Source: Sulfopaludibacter sp035606355
GTDB lineage: Bacteria > Acidobacteriota > Terriglobia > Bryobacterales > Bryobacteraceae
Reading direction: 5' to 3'
NCBI GenBank assembly: GCA_035606355.1
Contig: DATNFO010000030.1
Location: 7,102 to 71,101 of the forward strand
Length of the DNA: 64,000 bases
A program made the translations under genes and the position numbers. Under the pieces are notes generated by a model. The model saw only the letters and a program-made list of their open reading frames with translations. It did not search any database and was not told where the DNA came from. Positions 8,472 through 17,231 of this stretch are shown piece by piece. Position 1 is the first letter of the stretch; each line of letters opens with the position of its first letter.

Positions 8472-9755
8472 CTACTTCGAGGCGGGACGGCAGACCACAA
8501 TTTCGCTGTCGCGCGGCTGGCTGTTACGGCCCTTCGCCTTGACGAGTGCTTCGAAAGCCGGGAAGGCGCCGCCCTTGGCCGCAGGGAGTTTCGCCCGCAG
8601 TTGCGCCATCGTGCGTTCGGTGGAGAGAAAATCGGCCGCGGCGCTGATGGCGCTGCCGCCCGTAGCCGCGACCAGCAGCACATTTCCTGTGCCGCCCAGA
8701 TTCGGCAGCATGGCGATCGAAAAGTAGCCTTCGTGGTTCTCGCCCGCCGGTCCGGCATCAAAGGTGTGGCTGGACTGGAAGGTATCGGCCGGGTAGTAAA
8801 TGGCCTTGTTCTTATCGAACTGCCACCGCACTCCCAGCTTCGATTGGAATGATTGTACCCAGGGGTTCGAGCGGTCATTCCCCAGGAGGATGGCGCTATC
8901 CGCCTTGAGGTCGCGGAAGGAGTAGTCGCGGGCAAACCTGAGATTCATGCGGCGGCTGCCGGCGAGTTGTTCCATGCGCCACAAAAAACTGGTGTCGGAG
9001 TAGCTGGATTGGCGGCGAAGAATCAGCGACGCCGCTGTTTCCGGCGCCAAACCCGCTGCCGAAGCGACGGCGGGGATATCGCGCAGATAGCTGCGGTCGT
9101 AATATTCGGAAAGAGATAACGGCCGGTTTGTCAGCTCCTGGTACATGCCAACCGCGGCATCGTCAATGACGAGATCGGTGGGGTGGCTGTTGTCAAACAA
9201 TTGAGACCAGAAGAGCCGGACTGTGGGCGAGTCGGGCGTCGCAATCGGCGCGGCCGGATGGCGGAACAGGAGAAAAATGGTGGTAGACGCGAAGAGGCAC
9301 GCCGTGACAATCGCGAGAGTCAGGGCGTGGCGGGTTTGCGGCTTCTCCAGAACCGGAAGCGGTTCGAGGCGGACCGGTTGTTCGGCAGGCGGTTCGGCGA
9401 CAGGCTTCACCCGCTCGCGAAAAACCGGCGCGTAGTTGCCCTTGGGGATTTCAATGACGATGTTTTCCGCAGCGCCTTCGGACGAGAAATACTGATCCAG
9501 CCGTTTCCGCAGCATGGAGGCATGAACGCGCACGATGTTGTCGGCTGCGCTATCGTAATCCAGCGGCCGGCCGAACACTTTGTGCCCAACCTCCTGTTCG
9601 TGGATTTCGGATACCTCGTCGTCGAGGACACGGTCGCTGAGGTAGACCAGCAGGTCCCGCAGCCGGGCGGAGCGGTTGAAATGCGGGCTAAGCGCGATCC
9701 GCTCAACCAACAGACGCCGAGCGTCAGTGATCCTGAGTGCTTGCCCCTGAGACAT
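8472..9755 (-). CDS. Winged-helix DNA-binding protein with one transmembrane segment
   Basis: A 427-residue protein of a type common in Acidobacteria. Residues 1-110 are a DNA-binding domain (ARLRDLLVYLSDRVLDDEVS, EQEVGHKVFGRPLDYDSAAD, VRVHASMLRKRLDQYF, then IPKGNYAPVF). About 142-162 is a membrane helix (LTLAIVTACLFASTTIFLLF). The rest is an extracytoplasmic domain with no recognised catalytic motif. The topology suggests a one-component sensor that reads a periplasmic signal and binds DNA directly, like ToxR/CadC. It lies 158 bases upstream of the VOC-TonB run on the same strand, making that run a likely target; this is inference from position only. Confidence 0.8.
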   Translation of the reverse strand: MSQGQALRITDARRLLVERIALSPHFNRSARLRDLLVYLSDRVLDDEVSEIHEQEVGHKVFGRPLDYDSAADNIVRVHASMLRKRLDQYFSSEGAAENIVIEIPKGNYAPVFRERVKPVAEPPAEQPVRLEPLPVLEKPQTRHALTLAIVTACLFASTTIFLLFRHPAAPIATPDSPTVRLFWSQLFDNSHPTDLVIDDAAVGMYQELTNRPLSLSEYYDRSYLRDIPAVASAAGLAPETAASLILRRQSSYSDTSFLWRMEQLAGSRRMNLRFARDYSFRDLKADSAILLGNDRSNPWVQSFQSKLGVRWQFDKNKAIYYPADTFQSSHTFDAGPAGENHEGYFSIAMLPNLGGTGNVLLVAATGGSAISAAADFLSTERTMAQLRAKLPAAKGGAFPAFEALVKAKGRNSQPRDSEIVVCRPASK

Positions 9756-9877
9756 AAGCGAAAGAGTTGCCTATGTCGCAATTATAGCGTGGATTTCCGA
9801 TCCGCTCGCCCGTGTTGCGGTTGCCGGAGACCGCGAAGCCCCTGTAATTACAAGGGTTGCGGCAAGTATGCGCCCGG

Positions 9878-12199
9878 CTAGTGCTTCACCGGAGGCAGCC
9901 CCACCGACCCCATATCGCCATGCGTGAGCGTCTCGAAAGCCATGTGGTGGTTGACGCCAGTCGGCCGGTTCTTCGCGATCACCGCAGCCATCTTCGGCAG
10001 CGACATCCCGAGCCGGTTGTGGAACTCGTTATACGCGATCTCCCAGGTGGGATGCATATTGAATTCGAGATTCTCCGGCGCCTTCGCGTTGTTGGGCGGC
10101 AGGAACTGGGCCAGATACTCCATGGCCGCCACCATGCGCTTGCCCTGCTCGGCGTAAAGATCGATGCCCTGCTGCCGTGCCGTCTCCGCTACGTCGACGA
10201 ACCCGGAAAACGCCATGGCCGCGTGCTGCGAATCGCGCGCCGTCTCCTGCTCCAGGCCCTCGACAAACTCCGGAGTGAAGCCCTTGTTGCCCCAAATCGC
10301 CGGACCGCAGCCTACGGGCTCGACGGGGTTGGGACCATCGCTCTTCAGGTACACGAGGGCGGGCGCCCGGCCGCGCCACATCTTCAACCCGAAGTCGAAG
10401 ACCTGGCGATTGTCGGTGAACACGCCGATGTTGACGATTGCCTCGCTCATGGTGGCTTCCTTATTTCCGTTTTCGCACGTGCCGTGGATCAAGCTCGGCA
10501 GATACTGCATCGTCAGGAAATTCTGGAAGCGCGCCACATCCGCGTCGCTCCAATCCTTGTAGCTGTAGCGCATGATCTCGGCGGCGCGCGGCCAGACCGC
10601 TCCTGCCCACGATGCCTGCACTTCGGCGTTGGCGTTGGTATGCCCGCCTTTGAGCGTGCTGCTCCAGGCGTTCATGATCTTCACCGCGTTCTCTGCGTAC
10701 GCCTTATTGCCGGTGATGTACCACATCAGCGCCTGCGCATACGCCGCGTCGCTATCGTTCTGTTCGTCCTTGCAGCCGATATCGGGATTCGAGCGCGGGC
10801 CGCACTCCACCGTCTCTCGCGGATGCGCGACATAGGTGAGCGACGCGTGGCTGTCCGCCTTTAGCGCTTCGAACGCGGTCTTCTGGGGCTCGGTTCCCGC
10901 CTCCACACGCTTCTTGATCTCCTCGAGTTGCGCACGATTCACCAGCACGCCCGGATGAATGAACCCTGCCGGCGGCGCGGGCTTTCCGGTCGTGTTCGGC
11001 ACAATCGCGATTCCCGGATTCTTGTACGCCGGATTTGACGTATCGTCGCCGGCCGTCTTGCCGCGCTTCTTCGGCGCATCCAGAGCGCCCTTCGGAAGCG
11101 GCGCGGCCACCGCCCAAATGTTGCGGAACTGCACCGGCATTCCGTGTTCCTGAAGCTGAATGAGACCCGCGGCGGCTTCGCCCAGGCGCGCCGCATTCAG
11201 GGTCACCGGACCCAGCTTGTGGTCCTTGTACATCGTCACGCCGTTGAACAGCAGGGTGACGGTGGCGTCGGCGGTCTTATTGCCCTCGGCATCGAATTTT
11301 GGCGCATGGAAATCGATGTCCATGGTCTGCCATTCGAGCGGCGGACGCGAGGCGCGAATCCCCGGATGCTCTTCTTCCGGCATGCTGTTGTCGAACTGCG
11401 CGCAGGGGTTGCCGTCGAGGCGGCCGTACATCTCGTTGATGTTGGCTTCGTAGCGATCCTGAATGTAGACGCCGCTGTTGGTGGGTCCGCCGAGCGTCCG
11501 GAATTCCACGTGGATCTTAGCGTCCCCGAACTGCTGTTTGCTGATCAGCGCGCCCGAACGCGGCACCACTTCCATGGCGCCGCCCGGCAGCAGGTACCAT
11601 GGCGAAGGTCCGTCTTCCGTAAGCCAGTCCTTCTCCTTCATCTTGGACCACGCATTCATGTTCGTGCCGTCGAAGAGCGTCACCGCGCCCGCCGGAGGCT
11701 TCGCGCCCAGAGTTGGCGGCGTGCGCACGATGTGCTGCATGTCGACGTGCTCGCTGCCGTTCCCGGCTTTGAAGTGGCCGCCGGAAATGGTTCCCGTCCA
11801 GTCGTCGCCACTGAGCGTGACTGTGCCGTTTGCCAAATCTCCCAACAGCACCGCGACCGGCTTGTCGTTCGGCTGATCGAACTTGTGGAAGATGTGCGCC
11901 TCGTATTTATTGCCGTCACTCTGCTGCGGAATGAGGTCCGAGTGTGAAAAGATCTTGTCCATCACCGGGACCACCTGGGCCACGTACCCCTCACCCTGCC
12001 AGTCGCCGCGCAGTTCATCCGGCGCGGCCCAATAGAAGGGGTGCGGCAACTCCACCTTCTTAGGACCCTTTTGGCCGCCCTTCTTCCCGCCTTTCTTTCC
12101 GCCCTTCTTGACGGGCGCCGCCTGCTGCTGGTCCTGGGCGTGGATCAGCACGATGCCGCTCATCGCGACGAAGCACAAGATTGCGAATGCTTTTCTCAT
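9878..12199 (-). CDS. DUF1080 (3-keto-disaccharide hydrolase-like) fused to an alginate-lyase-type domain
   Basis: A 773-residue secreted protein. The start chosen is the ATG at 12199, which gives a clean signal peptide (MRKAFAILCFVAMSGIVLIH); a longer frame exists upstream but overlaps the preceding gene and is Arg-rich noise. After the signal comes a Lys/Gly-rich linker (KKGGKKGGKKGGQKGPKK). Residues about 170-360 are a DUF1080 lectin-like fold (AVTLFDGTNMNAWS, TNSGVYIQDRYEANI). From about 400 to the end is an alpha/alpha-toroid of the alginate lyase family (HPGVLVNRAQLEEIKKRV, MHPTWEIAYNEFHNRLGM). The likely role is uronate-polysaccharide cleavage. It begins two bases after the isomerase gene stop, so the two form an operon. 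Confidence 0.85.
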   Translation of the reverse strand: MRKAFAILCFVAMSGIVLIHAQDQQQAAPVKKGGKKGGKKGGQKGPKKVELPHPFYWAAPDELRGDWQGEGYVAQVVPVMDKIFSHSDLIPQQSDGNKYEAHIFHKFDQPNDKPVAVLLGDLANGTVTLSGDDWTGTISGGHFKAGNGSEHVDMQHIVRTPPTLGAKPPAGAVTLFDGTNMNAWSKMKEKDWLTEDGPSPWYLLPGGAMEVVPRSGALISKQQFGDAKIHVEFRTLGGPTNSGVYIQDRYEANINEMYGRLDGNPCAQFDNSMPEEEHPGIRASRPPLEWQTMDIDFHAPKFDAEGNKTADATVTLLFNGVTMYKDHKLGPVTLNAARLGEAAAGLIQLQEHGMPVQFRNIWAVAAPLPKGALDAPKKRGKTAGDDTSNPAYKNPGIAIVPNTTGKPAPPAGFIHPGVLVNRAQLEEIKKRVEAGTEPQKTAFEALKADSHASLTYVAHPRETVECGPRSNPDIGCKDEQNDSDAAYAQALMWYITGNKAYAENAVKIMNAWSSTLKGGHTNANAEVQASWAGAVWPRAAEIMRYSYKDWSDADVARFQNFLTMQYLPSLIHGTCENGNKEATMSEAIVNIGVFTDNRQVFDFGLKMWRGRAPALVYLKSDGPNPVEPVGCGPAIWGNKGFTPEFVEGLEQETARDSQHAAMAFSGFVDVAETARQQGIDLYAEQGKRMVAAMEYLAQFLPPNNAKAPENLEFNMHPTWEIAYNEFHNRLGMSLPKMAAVIAKNRPTGVNHHMAFETLTHGDMGSVGLPPVKH

Positions 12200-12201
12200 C
12201 G

Positions 12202-13128
12202 TTATGCCGTTTTGGCGATAGCCTCGCGCAATTGAGCCAGAAACGCTGGAACCACAGTGAAGGGATCGTACGGCTTGCCCTGAGGGGAAAGCGTCTCGAT
12301 GGGCAAATAGCCCTTGTACCCGGACTGGCGCACGATCTTCAACAGGCGTATCAGGTCCGTCGGTACTTCGCTGTCCTCGCCGAACACGCTCTGTTTCACC
12401 TGCCAGTTCACCGCGTGCGGCGCTACCAGCGCGATATCGACATAGGGGTCGGGCGTCTTGTAGTAGCCGGTGTCGACGATGGGTCCGCACCACTCGCTGC
12501 CCACAGCCTGGATCAGTGCGAGTTGCTGTTCGCCGGTGGCGAGAAAGTCGCCGTGGTTCTGTACGCCGATCTTCACCTTGAATTTCTTGCCCTGTTCGGC
12601 GCATTCGTGCAGCGCCTCGGCGATCCACGCCTGCACATCCGAGCGGCTGGCGTTATTTGAGACCGACTGCCAGTTCTGAGCGCGCATCTGCGTATCGGCG
12701 AAGACGCGGATGACCGGCACTCCCAGCCGGGCGGCCACTTCTACCCATTCCTTAATGTGGGTCACGCCTTGGGCGCGAACGGCTTTGTCGGCCGTGGTGA
12801 AGTTGTTGCGGACGCCGGTTCCGCTGAGAGCGATTCCCAGGTCCGCCGCGTGCTTCTTGAGACCATCGACGTAGGAATCCGGGGGCACGGCGGGGTAGCC
12901 GGGGAAGAAGTACCCGGTCGGGTCGAAGGCGTCGAACTTGCACTTGGCCGCAAAGTCCAGCACTCCGTCCAGCGTGATGCCGGGTCCGCGCTTGCGGATG
13001 GCGTCGTTCAGGAGCTTATTAAAGGAGTAAGCGTTGAGGCCGGGCTTGAGGGTGTCACCCGAGGCCCATCCAGACGCGGCGGCAGCGGCGAACACCGAAG
13101 CGCTCTTCAGGAAATATCTACGATTCAA
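12202..13128 (-). CDS. Tat-exported sugar phosphate isomerase/epimerase (xylose isomerase-like TIM barrel)
   Basis: A 308-residue protein of the AP-endonuclease-2/xylose-isomerase-like barrel family. I place the start at the TTG at 13128: it gives a twin-arginine leader (NRRYFLKSASVF, then Ala-rich h-region to WASG) and has AGAAGGGA about ten bases upstream. A GTG at 13179 in the same frame would add 17 residues that spoil the leader. Barrel motifs include FDAFDPTGYFFPGYPAVPPD, VKIGVQNHGDFLATGEQ and GPIVDTGYYKTPDPYVDIAL, the Asn-His and Asp residues that usually hold the metal. It probably acts on a periplasmic sugar released by the glycan enzyme that follows two bases later. The exact reaction is unknown. 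Confidence 0.85.
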   Translation of the reverse strand: MNRRYFLKSASVFAAAAASGWASGDTLKPGLNAYSFNKLLNDAIRKRGPGITLDGVLDFAAKCKFDAFDPTGYFFPGYPAVPPDSYVDGLKKHAADLGIALSGTGVRNNFTTADKAVRAQGVTHIKEWVEVAARLGVPVIRVFADTQMRAQNWQSVSNNASRSDVQAWIAEALHECAEQGKKFKVKIGVQNHGDFLATGEQQLALIQAVGSEWCGPIVDTGYYKTPDPYVDIALVAPHAVNWQVKQSVFGEDSEVPTDLIRLLKIVRQSGYKGYLPIETLSPQGKPYDPFTVVPAFLAQLREAIAKTA

Positions 13129-13210
13129 CGTGGTTGGTCCCTTCTGAAACGATAGTGGCGGCCGTGAAAGCACGGTCACAAGTTAATTTACGGTCAATCG
13201 GGCAGGCTGA

Positions 13211-13510
13211 TTGGAATCAGATACTTACATCATCGCATTTTACGTAAAACGCGGCTTGGCGAACCGGAAACCACCCACGACGATCTCCGCGATCGACCCC
13301 TGGAAAGAACTGGCCTCCCCCGAAGGCATCATCCTTGTAGCGCCCAATGCAGTGAATCCAGCCGTATGGCAGGCCGGTATGGACGGGCCGGGATTATTGG
13401 TTGCCATTTTGGACGCTTTCGAGCGAAAGCACGGTTTCGATCCGAAGCGGAAATACCTGTTCGGCCACTCCGCGGAGGCGAATTTCAGCCTGCTGCTAGC
13501 GCCCAGGCTG
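13211..13510 (+). pseudogene. Alpha/beta-hydrolase (PHB depolymerase/esterase-like) fragment
   Basis: About 90 codons resemble the middle of an LpqC/PHB-depolymerase-type esterase: ELASPEGIILVAPNAVN, GLLVAILDAFERKHGFDPKR, then YLFGHSAEANFSLLLA around the nucleophile serine (G-H-S-A). The sequence after about 13510 no longer looks like the family, and no Asp or His of the triad is visible. It is truncated at both ends. Confidence 0.6.
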
Positions 13511-13847
13511 CCCGGGTCCCGACCTGAGCCATCAGCGGGACGAATCGCATGCGTTTCGTTTCCATCCAATCCTGCTCTTTGGCAGTGTCGGCGGCCAGAA
13601 ATCGTACCGGCCCACAGTCACACGCACGTCGGTCGAAAGCTCGCGAACCTCAGAATTAGCGATGCAACCGTCACGTTACGACTTAGCCAATCGGCCTACG
13701 AAGTCCTCCAAAAACGAAGCACGGTGCAAATTGTCGATCAACGTCCAACTGATTCCCTGGCCGCCGGCATCGGGACCGGCCGCTCTGCTCGATGGAGGAA
13801 CTTGTCTGAATCGCCGGCGCAGGCTGAAGGCCTGCTACGCCGCCAAT
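13511..13847. other. Non-coding debris
   Basis: I see no convincing gene, RNA or repeat in this stretch, which separates the esterase remnant from the end of the mutarotase/TPR chimera. Confidence 0.5.
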
Positions 13848-14797
13848 TCAACAGGCCCGCGCAGACTGCGCAAGAACCAACTCACCACCGCCCCTGAGGA
13901 AACTTTCGTGCGCTTCGTGCTCTCGCGCGCGAACGGTCAGCAGCACCTGTTCGAAGCCCGCGCTCCCGCGCAGAATCCCCAGCCATGGATCCTGAATTAG
14001 ATTGAGGGAACTCCCGTAGCCTAACGTCACTGACTCCGTTACAAGCCGCAGAGCCAGCGAAACATCCCCGAACTTGGCCGCCTACGCCCCAAATAGAACC
14101 GCACTTCAGGGTCGTGCGCACGGACCCATTCTTGTTCCCGGAGCGCGCTCAAACCACCTGTAGCGTCTCCGTCGAGGCAACACCGCAAAGAGTACATCAG
14201 CGCCGGCTGCATCGAAAAGCGTTCCCGCCGGGTCCACATCAGCGCAGAAGCTTCGTCCAGCCGGCCCATCATCGTAAGCGCCAGGACATCAAGGTACATG
14301 CCTGTATTTGTGTCGTACCAGTAGAGAGCTTTTTCATAGTCCCCGAGCGAGAAATACGTGTGCGCCACGCTTGTCGGAAACCTGCGATCGAGCCGAAACG
14401 CCCGGTCGTGCGCGGCGATGGACGCATCCATCTGACCACAATACCGGCAGGAGTGCACGAGCGCCGCGAAAATTTCAGGATTACTGCCGTTGCGCTCCAG
14501 CAGCCGGATTAGCCGGACCGCACCACCGAAGCTGAACGACTGGACGCCCATGAAATCGTCGGGACCGCCGTTCAGCTTTTCGCCGACCTGCTCCAACGGC
14601 GGAGAGTGCAGAAGGTCGACTTCGCCGAGGCCGGGGAGCCGTCCGCGAACCTTGATGAGATTCATACCGCGACCGGGCAGGAAAATGGCTTCCAGGAAGC
14701 CTGCGCCGGCAGTTTCCGGAACTTCGGCCCGCAGTACGATGGGTTGCATGCCTCCGATGGAGGGCAGGGTTTTCACATCTTCGGCTGCTATTGACAT
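13848..14797 (-). pseudogene. Chimera: truncated aldose 1-epimerase fused to the C-terminus of a TPR protein, then frameshifted
   Basis: From the ATG at 14797, residues 1-91 are the N-terminus of a galactose-mutarotase-like protein (LEAIFLPGRGMNLIKVRGRL, LNGGPDDFMGVQSFSFGGA). At about position 14521 the sequence switches in frame to TPR repeats (NPEIFAALVHSCRYCGQMDA, FPTSVAHTYFSLGDYEKALY), typical of the C-terminal half of acidobacterial TPR/kinase proteins. Near 14090 the frame shifts, and the TPR protein's normal ending (LIQDPWLGILRGSAGFEQVL) continues to a stop at 13848. The mutarotase active site is missing. The start overlaps the GH1-like gene by 10 bases, as expected for a sugar operon whose distal end was replaced by a deletion. 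Confidence 0.7.
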
Positions 14798-15987
14798 ATG
14801 CCTAGAACGTTGCTTTCGGTGGGCAGCGTGTCGCGCCATTGGTGGATCAGCGCTTTGTAAGCATGGCCGACCGGTCTGATTTTGCGGCTCAGGTCGCAGA
14901 GGCCGAGCGGGTTGACGCGGCCGTTGTCTTCGCGCAGTCCGGTGTCCCAGTCCACCTGGTCCTGCAGGCTGTACCAGGTAAAGCCGACGAGTGGAACGCC
15001 GTCGAGCTTCAGACGATGCACATTGGCCCATTCCTTTCTGAGCCAAGCGACGGCTTCCTGTCCACCGAGGCCGTTCGTCTCGGTATGCATCACCGGGAGA
15101 CGGTAGCGTGAGAAATATTGATGGGTAATGGGGTAGTAACCGAAGATCTCACCGGCGAGGCTTACGCTGCCGTCACTGTGGACTAAGTTCTCGTTGGTGG
15201 CATAGTAGTCGTTCCCCATCACGCAACGGCTCTTGCAGTGATGATCGAGGAACCAATGATACTCGTCCCGGGTCATTCCATTGTCAAGCAGATATTCATA
15301 CATGCGGTCATTTACGTGGCTCCCGTATGTAAGATCCAATGACAGGAATCGCTTCTCATTGAAGAAGTTCGCCACTTTTTCGCAGTCGGGGCCGTCGGGA
15401 TGAAAGTACTGCGTGGATTCGCTCTGGATGAAGATGGCGTCGGGGCGTTTGGCGAGGATGGCGTGCATGGCCATCACATTGGCGCGGCACAAGTGCTTTA
15501 GGGCGGTGACGAATCCGGCATCGCTGCTGAGGCGCTCGTTCCACCAGCCTAGCTGGGCAGAGAAAGTGGCCGCGACGAAGATCTCGTTCACCGGAGTATA
15601 GAAGCGAACCCAGGGAAATCGTTCTGCAAAGGCGCCCGCGTAGTCGGCGAAGAGCTTCGGCCAATCGCCATTTTGGAAGTTGCCTATCCAATCGGGGACG
15701 CCGAAGTGGCACAGGTCAGCGATGACGGTGACCTTTTGTGCGTGCAGGGCTTTGAAGGTCTGATCGGTGAAGTCCCAATCGTACTTACCGGGTCCGGTGT
15801 GGGTCTTGTAATAGGGCGGCCCGTAACGAAGATGCTGGATGCCGAGTTCTCTCAGAATGCGGAAGTCCTCCTGCCAGCATTCGTAGTGTTTCGTCTTGGC
15901 GAGTTCGTCCTGCCGAACGATCTTGCCTTTCCACTGAATTGTCGGGTAGCTGTTCTCGACGCCAGTTGCGAACATGAATTGGGGCAT
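14788..15987 (-). CDS. Glycoside hydrolase family 1-like (beta-glucosidase-type) protein
   Basis: A 399-residue TIM-barrel enzyme with clan GH-A features. FYTPVNEIFV carries the acid/base Glu135 (the T-x-N-E motif) and VMHTETNG carries the nucleophile Glu303. GFTWYSLQDQVDWDTG matches the W-S-L-x-D-N-F-x-W box of family 1. It has no signal peptide and is about 50 residues shorter than typical GH1 enzymes, so the subfamily is divergent. It lies nine bases after the SDR gene and overlaps the truncated mutarotase by 10 bases, suggesting a beta-glycoside catabolic unit. The substrate is unknown. Confidence 0.85.
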   Translation of the reverse strand: MPQFMFATGVENSYPTIQWKGKIVRQDELAKTKHYECWQEDFRILRELGIQHLRYGPPYYKTHTGPGKYDWDFTDQTFKALHAQKVTVIADLCHFGVPDWIGNFQNGDWPKLFADYAGAFAERFPWVRFYTPVNEIFVAATFSAQLGWWNERLSSDAGFVTALKHLCRANVMAMHAILAKRPDAIFIQSESTQYFHPDGPDCEKVANFFNEKRFLSLDLTYGSHVNDRMYEYLLDNGMTRDEYHWFLDHHCKSRCVMGNDYYATNENLVHSDGSVSLAGEIFGYYPITHQYFSRYRLPVMHTETNGLGGQEAVAWLRKEWANVHRLKLDGVPLVGFTWYSLQDQVDWDTGLREDNGRVNPLGLCDLSRKIRPVGHAYKALIHQWRDTLPTESNVLGICQ

Positions 15988-15996
15988 GGGTTCACC

Positions 15997-16737
15997 TCAC
16001 GCAAGTATGTCGAGCCGTCCGCCGTCCACCACCAGCGTGGTTCCGGTTATGAAGCGCGCTTCGGATGACGCCAGAAAACAAACAGCCGCGGCGATGTCCT
16101 CCGGCTTGCCGATTGCGCCCTCCACCTTCTCAACGCCGCTTTTGATGTTCGGATTGTTCCAAAGCATGGGCGTATCCACCGCGCCCGGGGCCACACAGTT
16201 GATCCGAATCTTCTTCGATGCGATCTCCTCACTGAACCCCCTCGTAAATGCCTCCATACCTCCCTTCGAACTGGCGTAAGGCACCACGTTCTTCGTGGTT
16301 TCATGGGCGTGAACCGAACTGATATTGACGAACGCGCCTCCGGGACCCATATGGGGAGTTGAGTATTTGCAGAACAGGAAGATGGACCGCAAGTTTACGT
16401 TCAGCACTTTGTCCCAGTCGTCGTCCGGCAGTTCCACGACGGGTTTGAAGGTCATCATTGCGGCGTCATTCACTACAACGTCGATCTTTTTCCACTTGTC
16501 GACCGTCGCCTTGATGGCCGCCTGAATCTCAGCGGAATCGCCAACATTGCATTTGGCGAAGATGGCCTCTCCTTTCGCGCTGGTAATTTCCTGAACGGTC
16601 TGGTTACCGTGCTGTTCGTTCAGATCCACTACGGTGACCTTGCCGCCCTCGCGCGCGAACTGCAGCGCACATGCCTTGCCGATGCCGGAACCCGCCCCGC
16701 TTACGATGCAAACGTGATTTGAAAAGCGCATATCCAT
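15997..16737 (-). CDS. SDR-family NAD(P)-dependent oxidoreductase
   Basis: A 246-residue classical short-chain dehydrogenase. It shows the Rossmann glycine motif (VSGAGSGIGKA), VVDLNEQ with the Asp that favours NAD, the N-x-A motif (VVNDAAMM), NVNLRSIF, the catalytic Ser in FVNISSVHA, and Y-A-S-S-K. C-terminal substrate-loop residues PGAVDTPML and the family ending TLVVDGG are present. The start at 16737 has GGAGGGAAG upstream; an ATG six bases later is a second choice. The gene is followed nine bases later by a GH1-like gene, so it probably oxidises a sugar or polyol. Upstream lies the M24 remnant in the same direction, so it may have lost its original promoter. Confidence 0.9.
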   Translation of the reverse strand: MDMRFSNHVCIVSGAGSGIGKACALQFAREGGKVTVVDLNEQHGNQTVQEITSAKGEAIFAKCNVGDSAEIQAAIKATVDKWKKIDVVVNDAAMMTFKPVVELPDDDWDKVLNVNLRSIFLFCKYSTPHMGPGGAFVNISSVHAHETTKNVVPYASSKGGMEAFTRGFSEEIASKKIRINCVAPGAVDTPMLWNNPNIKSGVEKVEGAIGKPEDIAAAVCFLASSEARFITGTTLVVDGGRLDILA

Positions 16738-16757
16738 TTTTCTTCCCTCCGTCCACT

Positions 16758-17231
16758 TCAAGTTACTGAGAGAGTAAGTTCCTCTAAGTCCCAATGAAAG
16801 CAGCTTAGACTTTCGTGCCCGTCGGCAGTAACGGCGACCATATCGGCGTTGCGGACGCCGGAACGCCCCTCGATATAGACCCCCGGTTCTACTTTGAAGA
16901 CCATGCCCGGTTCGATTACGTCGTTTGAGCGTGGATGAAGTCGGGGACGCGCGGTATGTTCGAGCGCTCCGAAGCCTGCGCCGTGCCCGGTCGGGTGTTT
17001 GACGAACGCGCCGAAACCGTGAGCCTCGATTGCAGCGCGTGCGCACTCGTCGAGGTCGCTCGCCTTTATGCCTGGCCGGAGCGCATTCAGCACGCCACGC
17101 CGGGCGTCCAGGACGGCATCGAAGATGGGCCTGGAACCGGGGCCGAACTCACCCAGATAATAAGTCCGGGCGATATCGGCCCAGTAGCCATCGGAGTAGC
17201 AGTGGCACCGCACGATTACCGTATCACCCAT
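16758..17231 (-). pseudogene. M24-family (Xaa-Pro aminopeptidase-like) peptidase, N-terminally truncated
   Basis: The last ~155 residues of a pita-bread-fold peptidase. Present are GDTVIVRCHCYSDGYWADIA (metal-ligand Asp), KHPTGHGAGFGALEH (His), and MVFKVEPGVYIEG (Glu). The final motif, normally G-V-R-x-E-D, reads GVRNADMV, so the second Glu ligand has become Ala. M24 enzymes usually have 350-450 residues, so the N-terminal domain and the first metal ligand are missing. Homology starts just before the ATG (RLAMGDTV) and the frame runs back into the kinase fragment. Both the truncation and the lost ligand argue that it is inactive. Confidence 0.7.

Noticed and set aside
12200..12628. An N-terminal extension of 143 codons on the DUF1080 fusion
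   Set aside because: It is Arg-rich, overlaps the isomerase gene, and would bury a perfect signal peptide.
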